DNA of 64,000 bases from Flavobacterium celericrescens (GCF_011392075.1 NZ_JAAJBV010000007.1:62001-126000); one strand, 5' to 3'; shown: positions 53,004 to 61,648, counted from the stretch's first letter. Notes: generated from the sequence alone by a model not told the origin. Numbers and translations: made by a program.

Positions 53004-53462
53004 TTATTTTAATTTTACTTCTTCCAAGAAATTATTCCACGCTGTTTTTCCAATTATTTGTGACGATTGGTAACCTGTTTGGAATACAATTACTCTGTCT
53101 TTTAACTTAATAGTATCTGCAAAATACTGCTTAATTTGCTTTTGATTATTAAGAAAAACAATCATATAATTTGATTTTGAGTCAGGACAATAAGCCGTCC
53201 TTTCTGCGTTTTTGAATAAACTTTTAAAATTTTGAATTTGAACTTTATTTTCTGCGGCATATTTTTCTTTTGCAACAAAAGCTGAATCGTCATGTGAATA
53301 TTCATGCTGATTTTCTTTTTTTGTCAGGAAAACAATTTTTGTGCAGCTATCTACAGCTCCATAAAACTGTTCATCCTTTCTCGGTTGCCATGTTTTTTTA
53401 TTTTTTTGATTACAGCTAATGATTGTTAACTGAATTAAAATTATAATAAAGAAGTTTCTCAT
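53004..53462 (-). CDS. Small putative lipoprotein of unknown function
   Basis: A 152-residue protein. The N-terminus FFIIILIQLTIISCNQ is a lipoprotein signal peptide with Cys17 at the lipobox. The rest is hydrophilic, Lys-rich, with no motif I recognise (IVFLTKKENQHEYSHDDSAF, RVIVFQTGYQSSQIIG). It is expected in the periplasm or outer membrane. The gene is flanked by inverted 13-base repeats and lies between housekeeping genes, which suggests an inserted cassette-like unit. Confidence 0.75.
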   Translation of the reverse strand: MRNFFIIILIQLTIISCNQKNKKTWQPRKDEQFYGAVDSCTKIVFLTKKENQHEYSHDDSAFVAKEKYAAENKVQIQNFKSLFKNAERTAYCPDSKSNYMIVFLNNQKQIKQYFADTIKLKDRVIVFQTGYQSSQIIGKTAWNNFLEEVKLK

Positions 53463-53483
53463 ATTTAAGTTTGCGTTCTGAAG

Positions 53484-53496
53484 AATTACGGCTAAC
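53484..53496. repeat. Right inverted repeat flanking a lipoprotein gene
   Basis: AATTACGGCTAAC, 21 bases upstream of the lipoprotein start, mirrors 52987-52999 with one mismatch. The core GTTAGC / GCTAAC resembles integron recombination boxes but does not fit GTTRRRY exactly. Confidence 0.6.
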
Positions 53497-53530
53497 TCTT
53501 GAATATACGATTTAAAAAAACTTAATGTGA

Positions 53531-53559
53531 CTTAGTGCTTAACTTCGTGAAACTTTGTG
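53531..53559. repeat. CTTNGTG repeat cluster
   Basis: CTTAGTG (53531), CTTCGTG (53543) and CTTTGTG (53553) occur within 29 bases, with a weaker CTTAATGTG before them, in the gap downstream of lptB. The spacing is 10-12 bases rather than fixed. Confidence 0.45.
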
Positions 53560-53569
53560 ATACAAAAAA

Positions 53570-54367
53570 CTACTCTTTGTTCAAATTTAATTCACCTTTA
53601 CCGTGAATGATGGTAGTTTTCGGAGCTTCAAAATCGATTTTCTTTTTACGTAATTCAAAATTTTGTCCTAAATAAACACGTCTAACTACTTCATCAGCTG
53701 CTAATTCTTCTGGTTTTCCTGCTTTTAGAATTCCTCCTTCAAACATTAAATATGTTTTATCTGTAATGGCTAATGTTTCTTGTACGTTATGGTCGGTGAT
53801 TAAAATTCCGATATTTTTATTTTTTAATTGAGCAACAATTCTTTGAATGTCTTCTACAGCTACTGGGTCAACACCTGCAAAAGGTTCGTCCAAAAGAATG
53901 AATTTTGGATCTGTTGCCAAAGCACGAGCAATTTCAGTACGACGTCGTTCTCCACCCGAAAGTAAATCCCCGCGATTGGTGCGGATGTGTTGTAAAGCGA
54001 ATTCATCAATTAACGCTTCCATTTTAGCTTCTTGTTCTGCTTTTGAAAGCGTAGTTAATTGTAACACACTCATGATGTTATCTTCGATAGTTAATTTTCT
54101 AAAAACAGAAGCCTCTTGTGCTAAATAACCAATTCCATTCTGTGCACGTTTGTACATAGGAAAATTAGTAATATTCATATCGTCTAAATAAATATTACCG
54201 CTGTTTGGTTTTACTAAACCCACAATCATGTAGAAAGATGTTGTTTTTCCAGCTCCGTTTGGACCTAATAATCCAACGATTTCTCCTTGGTTTACTTCAA
54301 CGGAAATTCCTTTTACAACACTTCTTTTTTTATAGGTTTTGACTAGATTTTCTGCTCTAAGCTTCAT
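53570..54367 (-). CDS. lptB: LPS export ABC transporter ATP-binding protein
   Basis: A 265-residue ATPase. Walker A is GPNGAGKTT (35-43), signature [15 protein letters not shown] (136-150), Walker [11 protein letters not shown] (Asp160, Glu161) and H-loop His193. The LptB-specific segments [16 protein letters not shown] and [13 protein letters not shown] are present. It powers extraction of lipopolysaccharide from the inner membrane with LptFG. About 25 residues follow the usual end ([20 protein letters not shown]). It is the last of four - strand genes, 121 bases after the AhpD-like gene. Confidence 0.95.
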   Translation of the reverse strand: MKLRAENLVKTYKKRSVVKGISVEVNQGEIVGLLGPNGAGKTTSFYMIVGLVKPNSGNIYLDDMNITNFPMYKRAQNGIGYLAQEASVFRKLTIEDNIMSVLQLTTLSKAEQEAKMEALIDEFALQHIRTNRGDLLSGGERRRTEIARALATDPKFILLDEPFAGVDPVAVEDIQRIVAQLKNKNIGILITDHNVQETLAITDKTYLMFEGGILKAGKPEELAADEVVRRVYLGQNFELRKKKIDFEAPKTTIIHGKGELNLNKE

Positions 54368-54372
54368 AGTGT

Positions 54373-54405
54373 GGTTATGAGTTTAAAAGGTTATGAGTTT
54401 AAAAG
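54373..54405. repeat. Two perfect 16-base direct repeats upstream of lptB
   Basis: GGTTATGAGTTTAAAA occurs at 54373-54388 and, after one G, again from 54390 with its first G shared in register (GTTATGAGTTTAAAAG). It is within 40 bases of the lptB start. Confidence 0.65.
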
Positions 54406-54421
54406 ACATTATGGTACAAAT

Positions 54422-54461
54422 AAACAAATAAACAATTTAACAGTTAAACGAATTAACAATA
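54422..54461. repeat. Degenerate octamer repeat upstream of lptB
   Basis: AAACAAAT, AAACAATT, TAACAGTT, AAACGAAT and TAACAATA follow in register (54422-54461), consensus WAACNAWT. It fills the gap between the AhpD-like gene and lptB together with the 16-base repeat. Confidence 0.6.
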
Positions 54462-54488
54462 ATTTATTTTCTGCCTACTAAATACTCC

Positions 54489-54839
54489 TTACTGAACACT
54501 TTCTTCAAGTGCTTCCCAAAACTCATAGGCTCTTCTTAAATGAGGAATTACGATAGTTCCGCCAACTAAAGTGGCAATTCCCATAGCTTCCATCATTTCT
54601 TCTTTGTTTACGCCATTTTTATATGCGGTTTCTAAATGATATTTAATGCAATCATCACAGCGCAATACAGCTGAAGCTACTAATCCTAAAAGTTCTTTTG
54701 TTTTAACATCTAAAGCGCCTTCCATGTATGCGTTGGTGTCTACATTGAAAATTCTTTTGATGACTTTGTTGTTATCTGCTAACAATTTTTCGTTCATTTT
54801 CGAACGATAATCGTTAAATTCTTTTACTAAATCAGCCAT
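54489..54839 (-). CDS. Carboxymuconolactone decarboxylase (AhpD-like) family protein
   Basis: A 116-residue all-helical protein with the AhpD-type motif VASAVLRCDDCIKYHLETAY (Cys61, Cys64, His68), which in AhpD relays protons and electrons to a peroxiredoxin. EEMMEAMGIATLVGGTIVIP is the usual C-terminal helix. A thiol-disulfide redox role is likely; the partner is unknown. It lies three bases after tatC in the same - strand operon. Confidence 0.88.
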   Translation of the reverse strand: MADLVKEFNDYRSKMNEKLLADNNKVIKRIFNVDTNAYMEGALDVKTKELLGLVASAVLRCDDCIKYHLETAYKNGVNKEEMMEAMGIATLVGGTIVIPHLRRAYEFWEALEESVQ

Positions 54840-54842
54840 TTT

Positions 54843-55664
54843 TTATGCGTTTAATTTTTCTTTTTCTTTGTTTTTAATCACTACAGCACTAATGAAAATG
54901 CTGATTTCATATAAAATTAATAAAGGAATCGAAACGACAATTTGGCTCACCACATCAGGAGGTGTGACAATTGCTGCAACTACCAATATTAATACGATAG
55001 CATATTTTCGATATTTTCTTAAAAATTCAGGAGTTACTAATCCTACTTTAGATAAGAAATAGATTATTATTGGCATTTCAAAAATTAATCCACAAGCAAT
55101 TACAGAAGTTTTAATCATGCCGATGTAGGATTGAATGTTGATGTCGTTTTTGATTTCAGGACTTACTGTAAAAGTTGCAAAGAAATTAACAGACATTGGA
55201 ATAATCACAAAATAGCCAAATAATACTCCTAAGAAGAATAATAAGGATGCGATTGAAATAAATGCCTTGGCGTATTTTCGCTCTTTTTCATATAAAGCAG
55301 GACTAATAAATTTCCATAATAGCCATAATATATATGGAAATGCTATAATAAACCCAGCGGTGATACATGTCCAAATCAATAGTGATATTTGACCTTCTAT
55401 AGCTGTGTTTTGAATGTTAAAAGGTAATTCTTTGACACAAAAAGATTCTGCCAAATCTAATTTGGTTGATAATTCACAAAAAATGCGATAGGTAATAAAG
55501 TTTGGGTCCTTTGGGCCAAAAATAATTTCGTTAAAAATAAAATCACTAAAAAAGAAAGCTACCGTTGCGCAGATCAAAATGGCAATTGTGCTTCTAACTA
55601 ATAACCAACGTAATTCTTCGAGATGGTCTAAAAACGACATCTCTCCCATACTTTTTTTTGTCAT
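54843..55664 (-). CDS. tatC: Sec-independent protein translocase subunit
   Basis: A 273-residue protein with six hydrophobic helices. MGEMSFLDHLEELRWLLVRS is the conserved TatC N-terminus, where the Glu residues bind the twin-arginine motif. FALL-type sequence FIIAFPYILWLLWKFISPAL and the P-D-V segment TPPDVVSQIVVSIPLLILYE complete the family pattern. It recognises folded substrates with TatA/B proteins, which are not in this window. One base overlaps the kdsD gene upstream. Confidence 0.95.
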   Translation of the reverse strand: MTKKSMGEMSFLDHLEELRWLLVRSTIAILICATVAFFFSDFIFNEIIFGPKDPNFITYRIFCELSTKLDLAESFCVKELPFNIQNTAIEGQISLLIWTCITAGFIIAFPYILWLLWKFISPALYEKERKYAKAFISIASLLFFLGVLFGYFVIIPMSVNFFATFTVSPEIKNDINIQSYIGMIKTSVIACGLIFEMPIIIYFLSKVGLVTPEFLRKYRKYAIVLILVVAAIVTPPDVVSQIVVSIPLLILYEISIFISAVVIKNKEKEKLNA

Positions 55665-56629
55665 TATACAATTCCTTCTTTTAATATATCATGTAAATGT
55701 AATACGCCTTTATATTCATTGTTATCAATTACTACTAATTGCGTAATTGCATTGTTTTCTAAAATATCCAAAGCTTCTGAAACCAAGATAGTTGAACTAA
55801 TATGTTTTGGGTTTTTTGTCATAATATCTTTAGCGGTTAAATCCGAAAAAGAATCACGATTGTTTAACATTCTTCGGATATCGCCATCAGTAATAATTCC
55901 AATAACATGGTTGTTTTCAATTACTGCGGTTACACCTAAACGTTTTTCAGAAATTTCCATGATTACCTTCTTGATAGATGCATCAGGTGTTACTATTGGT
56001 TTGTGAGTAGTGTCTAACATATCTTTCACACGAAGCAATAATTTTTTGCCTAAAGCGCCTCCTGGATGATAAACGGCAAAATCTTCGCTTTTAAAGTTTC
56101 TCATTTCCATTAAACAAACGGCTAAAGCATCTCCTAAAACCAATTGTGCTGTTGTGCTATTTGTGGGTGCTAAATTGTTTGGACAAGCTTCGTTTTCTAC
56201 ATAAGCATGTAAAATATAATGTGATTCTTTTCCTAAAAAAGAGTTTTTATCTGCAGTCATTCCGATTAATGTATTGCCAAAACGCTTTAAAAGAGGTGCT
56301 AAAACTTTTATTTCAGGACTGTTTCCGCTTTTTGAAATGCAAATTACAATATCTTCAGGTTGTACCATTCCTAAATCACCGTGAACAGCCTCAGCAGCAT
56401 GTAAAAACATTGAAGGAGTTCCTGTAGAATTTAAGGTAGCTACAATTTTCTGAGCTATTAATGCGCTTTTTCCTATACCGGTTACTACTAGTCTTCCTTT
56501 GGTGTTAAAAATTTCGGTAACACTTTTTGCGAAGTCTTCATCTAGATAGTTTACTAGATTTTCAATGCTTTTACTTTCTGATAAAAGTGTTCTTTTTGCG
56601 GTGGCTAAAATCGTTTCAGTTGTGCTCAA
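55664..56629 (-). CDS. kdsD: KpsF/GutQ family arabinose-5-phosphate isomerase
   Basis: A 321-residue protein. Residues about 35-190 form a SIS domain (RLVVTGIGKSALIAQKIVAT, FLHAAEAVHGDLGMV, ICISKSGNSPEIKVL). Two CBS domains follow (about 205-321). It converts ribulose-5-phosphate to arabinose-5-phosphate, precursor of Kdo in lipopolysaccharide. PGGALGKKLLLRVKDML links the domains as in KdsD. It is first in the operon with tatC, the AhpD-like gene and lptB, and divergent from recQ. Confidence 0.93.
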   Translation of the reverse strand: MSTTETILATAKRTLLSESKSIENLVNYLDEDFAKSVTEIFNTKGRLVVTGIGKSALIAQKIVATLNSTGTPSMFLHAAEAVHGDLGMVQPEDIVICISKSGNSPEIKVLAPLLKRFGNTLIGMTADKNSFLGKESHYILHAYVENEACPNNLAPTNSTTAQLVLGDALAVCLMEMRNFKSEDFAVYHPGGALGKKLLLRVKDMLDTTHKPIVTPDASIKKVIMEISEKRLGVTAVIENNHVIGIITDGDIRRMLNNRDSFSDLTAKDIMTKNPKHISSTILVSEALDILENNAITQLVVIDNNEYKGVLHLHDILKEGIV

Positions 56630-56647
56630 AATAGAAATATTAAAAAA

Positions 56648-56684
56648 TTTGTATGTCTAAAAGAAAATCGTATCTTTATGTTTG
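56648..56684 (+). promoter_or_regulatory. Candidate recQ promoter
   Basis: TTTG (56648-56651) lies 19 bases before TATCTTTA (56671-56678), and an overlapping TATGTTTG (56677-56684) is a perfect TAnnTTTG match. Either -7 box gives a leader of about 25-30 bases to ATG 56715. Confidence 0.5.
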
Positions 56685-56714
56685 CAAATTTAGGTAAAAT
56701 CATATTAATAGAGA

Positions 56715-58910
56715 ATGAATCCACACGAAATTGATTTACATAAAGAATTAAAGAAATATTTTGGTTTTAACCAGTTCAAAGGTCTTCAGGAACAAGTAGT
56801 TAAGAGTATCATCACCGGAAATAATACATTTGTTATTATGCCAACTGGTGGCGGTAAGTCGTTGTGTTATCAATTACCAGCTTTAGTGTTAGATGGAACT
56901 GCAATTGTGGTTTCTCCGCTTATTGCCTTGATGAAAAACCAAGTTGATGCTATACGAAGTTTGAGTTCTGAAACTGGAATTGCCCATGTTTTAAATTCAT
57001 CTTTGAATAAAACAGAAGTTAATCAAGTAAAAAAAGATATTACTTCAGGTGTAACTAAGTTGTTATATGTAGCTCCAGAATCACTTACAAAAGAGGAATA
57101 TTTGCAATTTTTAAATGAAGTTAAAATTTCATTTGTAGCAATTGATGAAGCGCATTGTATTTCGGAATGGGGACATGATTTTAGACCTGAATATAGAAAT
57201 TTAAGAAACATTGTGCGTCAATTAGGTGATGTTCCAGTTATTGGATTAACGGCTACCGCAACTCCTAAAGTACAAGAAGATATATTGAAAAACTTGGATA
57301 TGCCTAACGCAAATACATTCAAGGCTTCTTTTAATCGTCCTAATTTATATTACGAAGTACGCACAAAAACTAAAAATATAGAATCGGATATCATTCGATT
57401 TATCAAACAACACAAAGGAAAATCGGGAGTTATTTATTGTTTAAGTCGTAAAAAAGTGGAAGAAATTGCACAAGTTTTACAAGTAAACGGTATTAGTGCA
57501 GTACCTTATCATGCTGGATTAGATGCGAAAACACGCGCAAAACATCAAGACATGTTTTTGATGGAAGATGTGGAAGTTGTTGTAGCAACCATTGCTTTTG
57601 GTATGGGAATCGATAAACCTGATGTTCGTTTTGTAATCCATCATGATATTCCAAAATCGTTAGAAAGTTATTATCAAGAAACAGGTCGAGCAGGTCGAGA
57701 TGGTGGCGAAGGACATTGTTTAGCCTATTATTCGTATAAAGACATTGAAAAATTAGAAAAATTTCTTTCTGGAAAACCTGTTGCTGAACAAGAAATCGGG
57801 TTTGCATTATTGCAAGAAGTTGTAGCTTATGCAGAAACATCAATGTCGCGTCGTAAATTTTTACTACACTATTTTGGTGAAGAGTTTGATGATGTTGATG
57901 GTGAAGGTGCAGATATGGACGACAATGTTCGTAATCCAAAATCAAAAGTAGAAGCGCAAGATCAAGTAGTTACTTTGTTAAAAGTCGTTCGCGATACGAA
58001 GCAATTGTTTAAATCTAAAGAAGTTATTTTTGCATTAGTTGGTAAAATAAATGCGATTATAAAAGCGCAAAGAATAGATACACAATCTTATTTTGGAAGT
58101 GGTTCAAAATATGATGAAAAATATTGGATGGCTTTAATTAGGCAAGTACTGGTTGATGGGTTATTAACAAAAGATATCGAGACTTATGGCGTTTTAAAAT
58201 TATCTGAAAAAGGAGAAGCATTTATCAAAAAGCCAACTTCGTTTATGATGTCTGAAGATCATGAATACAATGAAGAAGAAGACGATGCTATTGTAACAGC
58301 TGCAAAATCATCTGGAACAGCAGACGAAGCTTTGATGAGTATGTTGCGTGATTTACGTAAAAAAGTGGCTAAAAAACTTGGAATTCCTCCATTTGTAGTG
58401 TTTCAGGACCCTTCTCTAGAAGATATGGCACTTAAATATCCAATTTCTATAGACGAATTAAGTAATGTCCATGGAGTAGGAGAAGGAAAGGCTAAAAAAT
58501 ATGGTAAAGAATTTGTTGAATTAATTGCAAGATATGTAGAAAATAATGATATTATTCGTCCGGATGACTTGGTGGTAAAATCTACAGGAGCCAATTCTGG
58601 ATTAAAGTTGTATATTATTCAAAATGTTGACCGAAAATTAGCCTTAGACGATATCGCAAAAGCAAAAGGTTTAGATATGGACGGTTTGTTGAAAGAAATG
58701 GAGCAAATTGTTTATTCAGGAACAAAATTAAATATCAATTATTGGATTGATGATATATTAGATGAAGATCAACAAGAAGAAATTCATGATTATTTCATGG
58801 ATTCAGAATCGGATAATATCAAAGATGCTTTGAAGGAATTTGATGGCGATTATGATATTGAAGAACTTCGTTTGATGCGAATCAAGTTTATTAGTGAGGT
58901 AGCAAATTAA
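56715..58910 (+). CDS. recQ: ATP-dependent DNA helicase RecQ
   Basis: A 731-residue helicase. Walker A is MPTGGGKSLCYQ (Lys48), the DEAH box is AIDEAHCISEWGHDFRPEY (near 144-147), and motif VI includes YQETGRAGRDGG. RQC and HRDC domains follow (HRDC near 560-630: RKKVAKKLGIPPFVVFQDPS), then an extra C-terminal region of about 100 residues. The zinc-binding cysteines of the RQC region are absent: SMSRRKFLLHYFGE (376-389) and GEGADMDDNVRNPKSK replace C-RR and CxxCxxC. It unwinds DNA in recombination and repair. Confidence 0.95.
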   Translation: MNPHEIDLHKELKKYFGFNQFKGLQEQVVKSIITGNNTFVIMPTGGGKSLCYQLPALVLDGTAIVVSPLIALMKNQVDAIRSLSSETGIAHVLNSSLNKTEVNQVKKDITSGVTKLLYVAPESLTKEEYLQFLNEVKISFVAIDEAHCISEWGHDFRPEYRNLRNIVRQLGDVPVIGLTATATPKVQEDILKNLDMPNANTFKASFNRPNLYYEVRTKTKNIESDIIRFIKQHKGKSGVIYCLSRKKVEEIAQVLQVNGISAVPYHAGLDAKTRAKHQDMFLMEDVEVVVATIAFGMGIDKPDVRFVIHHDIPKSLESYYQETGRAGRDGGEGHCLAYYSYKDIEKLEKFLSGKPVAEQEIGFALLQEVVAYAETSMSRRKFLLHYFGEEFDDVDGEGADMDDNVRNPKSKVEAQDQVVTLLKVVRDTKQLFKSKEVIFALVGKINAIIKAQRIDTQSYFGSGSKYDEKYWMALIRQVLVDGLLTKDIETYGVLKLSEKGEAFIKKPTSFMMSEDHEYNEEEDDAIVTAAKSSGTADEALMSMLRDLRKKVAKKLGIPPFVVFQDPSLEDMALKYPISIDELSNVHGVGEGKAKKYGKEFVELIARYVENNDIIRPDDLVVKSTGANSGLKLYIIQNVDRKLALDDIAKAKGLDMDGLLKEMEQIVYSGTKLNINYWIDDILDEDQQEEIHDYFMDSESDNIKDALKEFDGDYDIEELRLMRIKFISEVAN

Positions 58911-58921
58911 TAGTCAATTCG

Positions 58922-58976
58922 AAAAAAAATAAATTCCAAATTCTAAATTATTAAAATTAGAGTTTGGAATTTTTTT
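58922..58976. terminator. Bidirectional terminator between recQ and a - strand gene
   Basis: AAATTCCAAATTCTAA (58931-58946) pairs with 58957-58972 over 16 bp with one G-U, loop of 10. An A-run (58922-58929) and a T-run (58970-58976) flank it, so it works on both strands. It ends recQ and the convergent 76-residue gene. Confidence 0.85.
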
Positions 58977-58989
58977 ATGGAATTTTTAT

Positions 58990-59220
58990 TTAAAATATTT
59001 CTCCCCGATGCGGTTTTAAAATATCTCTAAATGTAATCATGTCTTTTTCATCCACAACAATAAAAGCTATGGCATGCATTTCGTTGATAATTTCAAAACC
59101 AGTTTTTTCTAAAGTAATATTTTCTTTTTCTAAATATTCGTTTAGGTGAATATCATGATGTTCAGCAGTTTTTGCTGCTGCTTCACCTCTAAAATCCCAA
59201 ATTAATTTTATTTTTCGCAT
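58990..59220 (-). CDS. Conserved small protein of unknown function
   Basis: A 76-residue protein starting MRKIKLIWDFRGEAAAKTAE and ending DILKPHRGEIF. Predicted alternating helices and strands (EYLEKENITLEKTGFEII, AIAFIVVDEKDMITFRDIL) recall a small ferredoxin-like alpha/beta fold. I do not recognise a function. The gene has its own terminator and a likely promoter, and good coding character. It is divergent from the FAD oxidoreductase gene. Confidence 0.72.
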   Translation of the reverse strand: MRKIKLIWDFRGEAAAKTAEHHDIHLNEYLEKENITLEKTGFEIINEMHAIAFIVVDEKDMITFRDILKPHRGEIF

Positions 59221-59239
59221 TATGTAAGTTTCAAGGATA

Positions 59240-59247
59240 CAAAGTTA
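59240..59247 (-). promoter_or_regulatory. Candidate -7 box of the 76-residue gene
   Basis: On the - strand this reads TAACTTTG, a full match to TAnnTTTG, 20 bases before the start codon. A further TTTG occurs upstream on that strand. Confidence 0.45.
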
Positions 59248-59268
59248 CAAAGTCAACTTTCAAATTAC

Positions 59269-59276
59269 TATTTTTG
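59269..59276 (+). promoter_or_regulatory. Candidate -7 box of the FAD oxidoreductase gene
   Basis: TATTTTTG, a full match to TAnnTTTG, lies 30 bases before ATG 59306. No clear -33 element. Confidence 0.5.
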
Positions 59277-59305
59277 CAACGGAATAATCTTAATTCATTA
59301 ATTAA

Positions 59306-60868
59306 ATGCCACGCGAATTTCAATTTCAGGTTTCACCCGAAGTAGCTGCAAACGAAAGTTTGTTAGCTCAACATGTAGCTAAGTTATTTCAAGTAAGCTC
59401 AAAAGATATTCAAAAAGTTGTGGTCTTAAAACGTTCGATTGATGCACGTCAGAAAGCTATTAAAATGAATATAAAAGCGAATGTTTTTTTGGTTGGTGAA
59501 GAATATGTTGACTCAAAAATCGAATTGCCAGATTACCCTAATGTATCTAGCAAACAAGAGGTTATTATTGTTGGTGCTGGTCCTGCTGGATTATTCGCTG
59601 CTTTGCAATTAATTGAATTGGGTTTAAAACCAATTGTTTTAGAACGAGGTAAAGATGTACGTGGTCGTCGTCGCGATTTAAAAGCAATCAATCGTGATGG
59701 AATTGTAAATGAAGATTCCAATTATTGTTTTGGAGAAGGTGGAGCAGGAACCTATTCTGATGGAAAATTATATACGCGTTCTAAAAAACGTGGTGATGTA
59801 GACCGAATTTTAGCACTTTTGGTTGGTTTTGGAGCTACTCCAGATATTTTAGTAGAAGCACATCCACACATTGGGACTAATAAATTACCTCAAATTATCC
59901 AAGATATTCGAGAAAAAATCATCGCTTGTGGCGGTCAAGTATTGTTTGAAACTAGAGTGACTGATTTTATAGTAAAAAACAACGAAATGCAAGGTGTTGT
60001 TGTTCAAAATGGTGATGTCATTTCGGCGAATAAAGTCATTTTAGCAACTGGACATTCAGCGCGTGATATTTTTGAATTATTACATAAAAAAAATATTTTT
60101 ATTGAAGCGAAACCTTTTGCTTTAGGAGTTCGTGCAGAACATCCACAAGAATTAATTGACCAAATTCAATACTCGTGTGATTTCAGAGGAGATTATTTAC
60201 CACCAGCACCATATTCTATTGTAAAACAAGTAAATGGTCGTGGTATGTATTCGTTTTGTATGTGTCCAGGTGGTGTTATTGCACCTTGTGCGACGGCTCC
60301 AGGAGAAGTGGTTACTAATGGTTGGTCTCCTTCCAAACGCGATCAAGCCACAGCGAATTCTGGAATTGTAGTGGAATTGAAATTGGAAGATTTTAAACCT
60401 TATGAAAAATTCGGACCGTTAGCAGGAATGGAATTTCAAAAAAGTATCGAACAAAAAGCATGGTATTTGGCAGGTTCAACCCAAAAAGTTCCAGCTCAAA
60501 GAATGGTTGATTTTACTCAAAATAAAGTTTCGGCAGCTATTCCAAAAACTTCTTATGTTCCGGGAACTACTTCAATAGAAATGGGACAAGTTTTTCCTGG
60601 ATTTTTAACCCAAATTATGCGCGAAGGTTTTGTTCAATTCGGAAAATCAATGCGAGGTTACATGACGAATGAAGCGATTTTACATGCTCCAGAAAGCAGA
60701 ACTTCTTCACCTGTGCGAATTCCAAGAGATAATTTTTCATTGGAACACGTTCAAATCAAAGGTTTATACCCTTGTGGAGAAGGAGCAGGTTATGCAGGAG
60801 GTATTATTTCAGCCGCAATTGATGGTGAAAAATGTGCTTTAAAAATTGCAGAGAGTTTGGTGAAATAA
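59306..60868 (+). CDS. FAD-dependent oxidoreductase (COG2509-like)
   Basis: A 520-residue protein. The first 80 residues form an alpha/beta domain with KVVVLKRSIDARQKAIK. The FAD site is IIVGAGPAGLFAALQL (GAGPAG 90-95), with VLERGKDVRGRR as the end of strand 2 and VILATGHSARDIFELL as the second Rossmann motif. FGEGGAGTYSDGKLYTRSKK and CMCPGGVIAPCATAPGE are hallmarks of uncharacterised FAD dehydrogenases of this group. The C-terminal PCGEGAGYAGGIISAAIDGE binds FAD again. Substrate unknown. Confidence 0.87.
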   Translation: MPREFQFQVSPEVAANESLLAQHVAKLFQVSSKDIQKVVVLKRSIDARQKAIKMNIKANVFLVGEEYVDSKIELPDYPNVSSKQEVIIVGAGPAGLFAALQLIELGLKPIVLERGKDVRGRRRDLKAINRDGIVNEDSNYCFGEGGAGTYSDGKLYTRSKKRGDVDRILALLVGFGATPDILVEAHPHIGTNKLPQIIQDIREKIIACGGQVLFETRVTDFIVKNNEMQGVVVQNGDVISANKVILATGHSARDIFELLHKKNIFIEAKPFALGVRAEHPQELIDQIQYSCDFRGDYLPPAPYSIVKQVNGRGMYSFCMCPGGVIAPCATAPGEVVTNGWSPSKRDQATANSGIVVELKLEDFKPYEKFGPLAGMEFQKSIEQKAWYLAGSTQKVPAQRMVDFTQNKVSAAIPKTSYVPGTTSIEMGQVFPGFLTQIMREGFVQFGKSMRGYMTNEAILHAPESRTSSPVRIPRDNFSLEHVQIKGLYPCGEGAGYAGGIISAAIDGEKCALKIAESLVK

Positions 60869-60897
60869 AAAAAATCACAGTTCTCACCGTGATTTTA
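60867..60897. terminator. Bidirectional terminator between convergent genes
   Basis: AAAATCACAG (60871-60880), loop TTCTCA and CCGTGATTTT (60887-60896) form a 10-bp stem with one mismatch, flanked by an A-run and T-rich tail. It separates the FAD oxidoreductase gene from the convergent cold-shock-domain gene. Confidence 0.8.
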
Positions 60898-60918
60898 TAT
60901 TTATGTTGTTATAAAAAA

Positions 60919-61365
60919 TTATATTTTTTTAACTCTAACAGCATTCATTCCTTTAGCTCCTTTTTCTAACTCATAAGTTACTAAATTTCCTTCTTTTACA
61001 TCGTCTAATAAACCACTGATGTGAACAAAGTATTTTTCGCCCGTTTCAACTTCTTTGATAAATCCAAAACCTTTTGATTCGTTGAAAAAATCTATTGTTC
61101 CTCTACGTTCAGCTGGTGTTTCTTCAGTTTCTGTTCTTCTTGATATTCCAATTTCGATGCTTTCTACATCTACAATGATTTTTTTAGCAGGGTCTGGTGG
61201 CGTATTTGTTAAGTGACCATTTTCATCAACATACACATAAATATCGTCACCCGACAATTTTGGATTTGCTTTTCGAGCTTCCTTTTTTTCTTGTTTTTCT
61301 TTCTTTTTCTTTGCTCTTAGTTTCTCTTGTTCTTTTTTGTTAAAAGTTTCCTGTGGTCTAGCCAT
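60919..61365 (-). CDS. Cold-shock-domain protein with basic N-terminal extension
   Basis: A 148-residue protein. The C-terminal 65 residues are a cold shock domain: GTIDFFNESKGFGFIKEV has RNP1 (KGFGFI, 98-103), and EKYFVHISGLLDDV has RNP2 (113-116). The N-terminal 80 residues are highly charged, with a Lys-rich coiled stretch (about 10-35) and DDIYVYVDENGHLTNTPPD. It should bind single-stranded RNA as a chaperone. Plain Csp proteins have about 70 residues, so the extension is a feature of this longer type. Confidence 0.9.
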   Translation of the reverse strand: MARPQETFNKKEQEKLRAKKKKEKQEKKEARKANPKLSGDDIYVYVDENGHLTNTPPDPAKKIIVDVESIEIGISRRTETEETPAERRGTIDFFNESKGFGFIKEVETGEKYFVHISGLLDDVKEGNLVTYELEKGAKGMNAVRVKKI

Positions 61366-61452
61366 TAAATGTAATTCGTAATTTAAATTAATAATATGTT
61401 AAAAGTATAAGGATAAAAACACACAAGCGAATTAAACAAAAATGTATAAAGT

Positions 61453-61467
61453 ACTTTGAGTCAAAGT
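61453..61467. promoter_or_regulatory. 15-base palindrome upstream of cold-shock gene
   Basis: ACTTTGA-G-TCAAAGT is a perfect palindrome around one base, 88 bases from the start codon of the cold-shock-domain gene. It looks like an operator. On the - strand its left part overlaps AAACTTTG, one mismatch from a -7 box. Confidence 0.45.
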
Positions 61468-61640
61468 TTTGCAAGAAGAAATTAATATCTTTACCAATGC
61501 TACAAAAGTAGTCAAAATATGCTATACTTTTTCATTTTGGCACTTTCTTTTATGTTTTACTTTTTAAGATGCGTTTTGATTCAACATAAGTTAAACTTTT
61601 CACAAACGATAAAACCACTTTAATATCCTTACTTTTTTCG

Positions 61641-61648
61641 TATTTTTG
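61641..61648 (+). promoter_or_regulatory. Candidate -7 box of idi
   Basis: TATTTTTG matches TAnnTTTG, 18 bases before ATG 61667. The -33 position holds ACTTTAA, a weak match. Confidence 0.5.

Noticed and set aside
52987..53496. True integron attC sites around the lipoprotein gene
   Set aside because: The boxes do not satisfy GTTRRRY/RYYYAAC, no integrase gene is in the window, and only one such unit is present.
57493..57945. 150-residue open frame antisense to recQ
   Set aside because: The product is unusually His/Leu/Gln-rich, a typical antisense artefact. recQ motifs run through the same bases.
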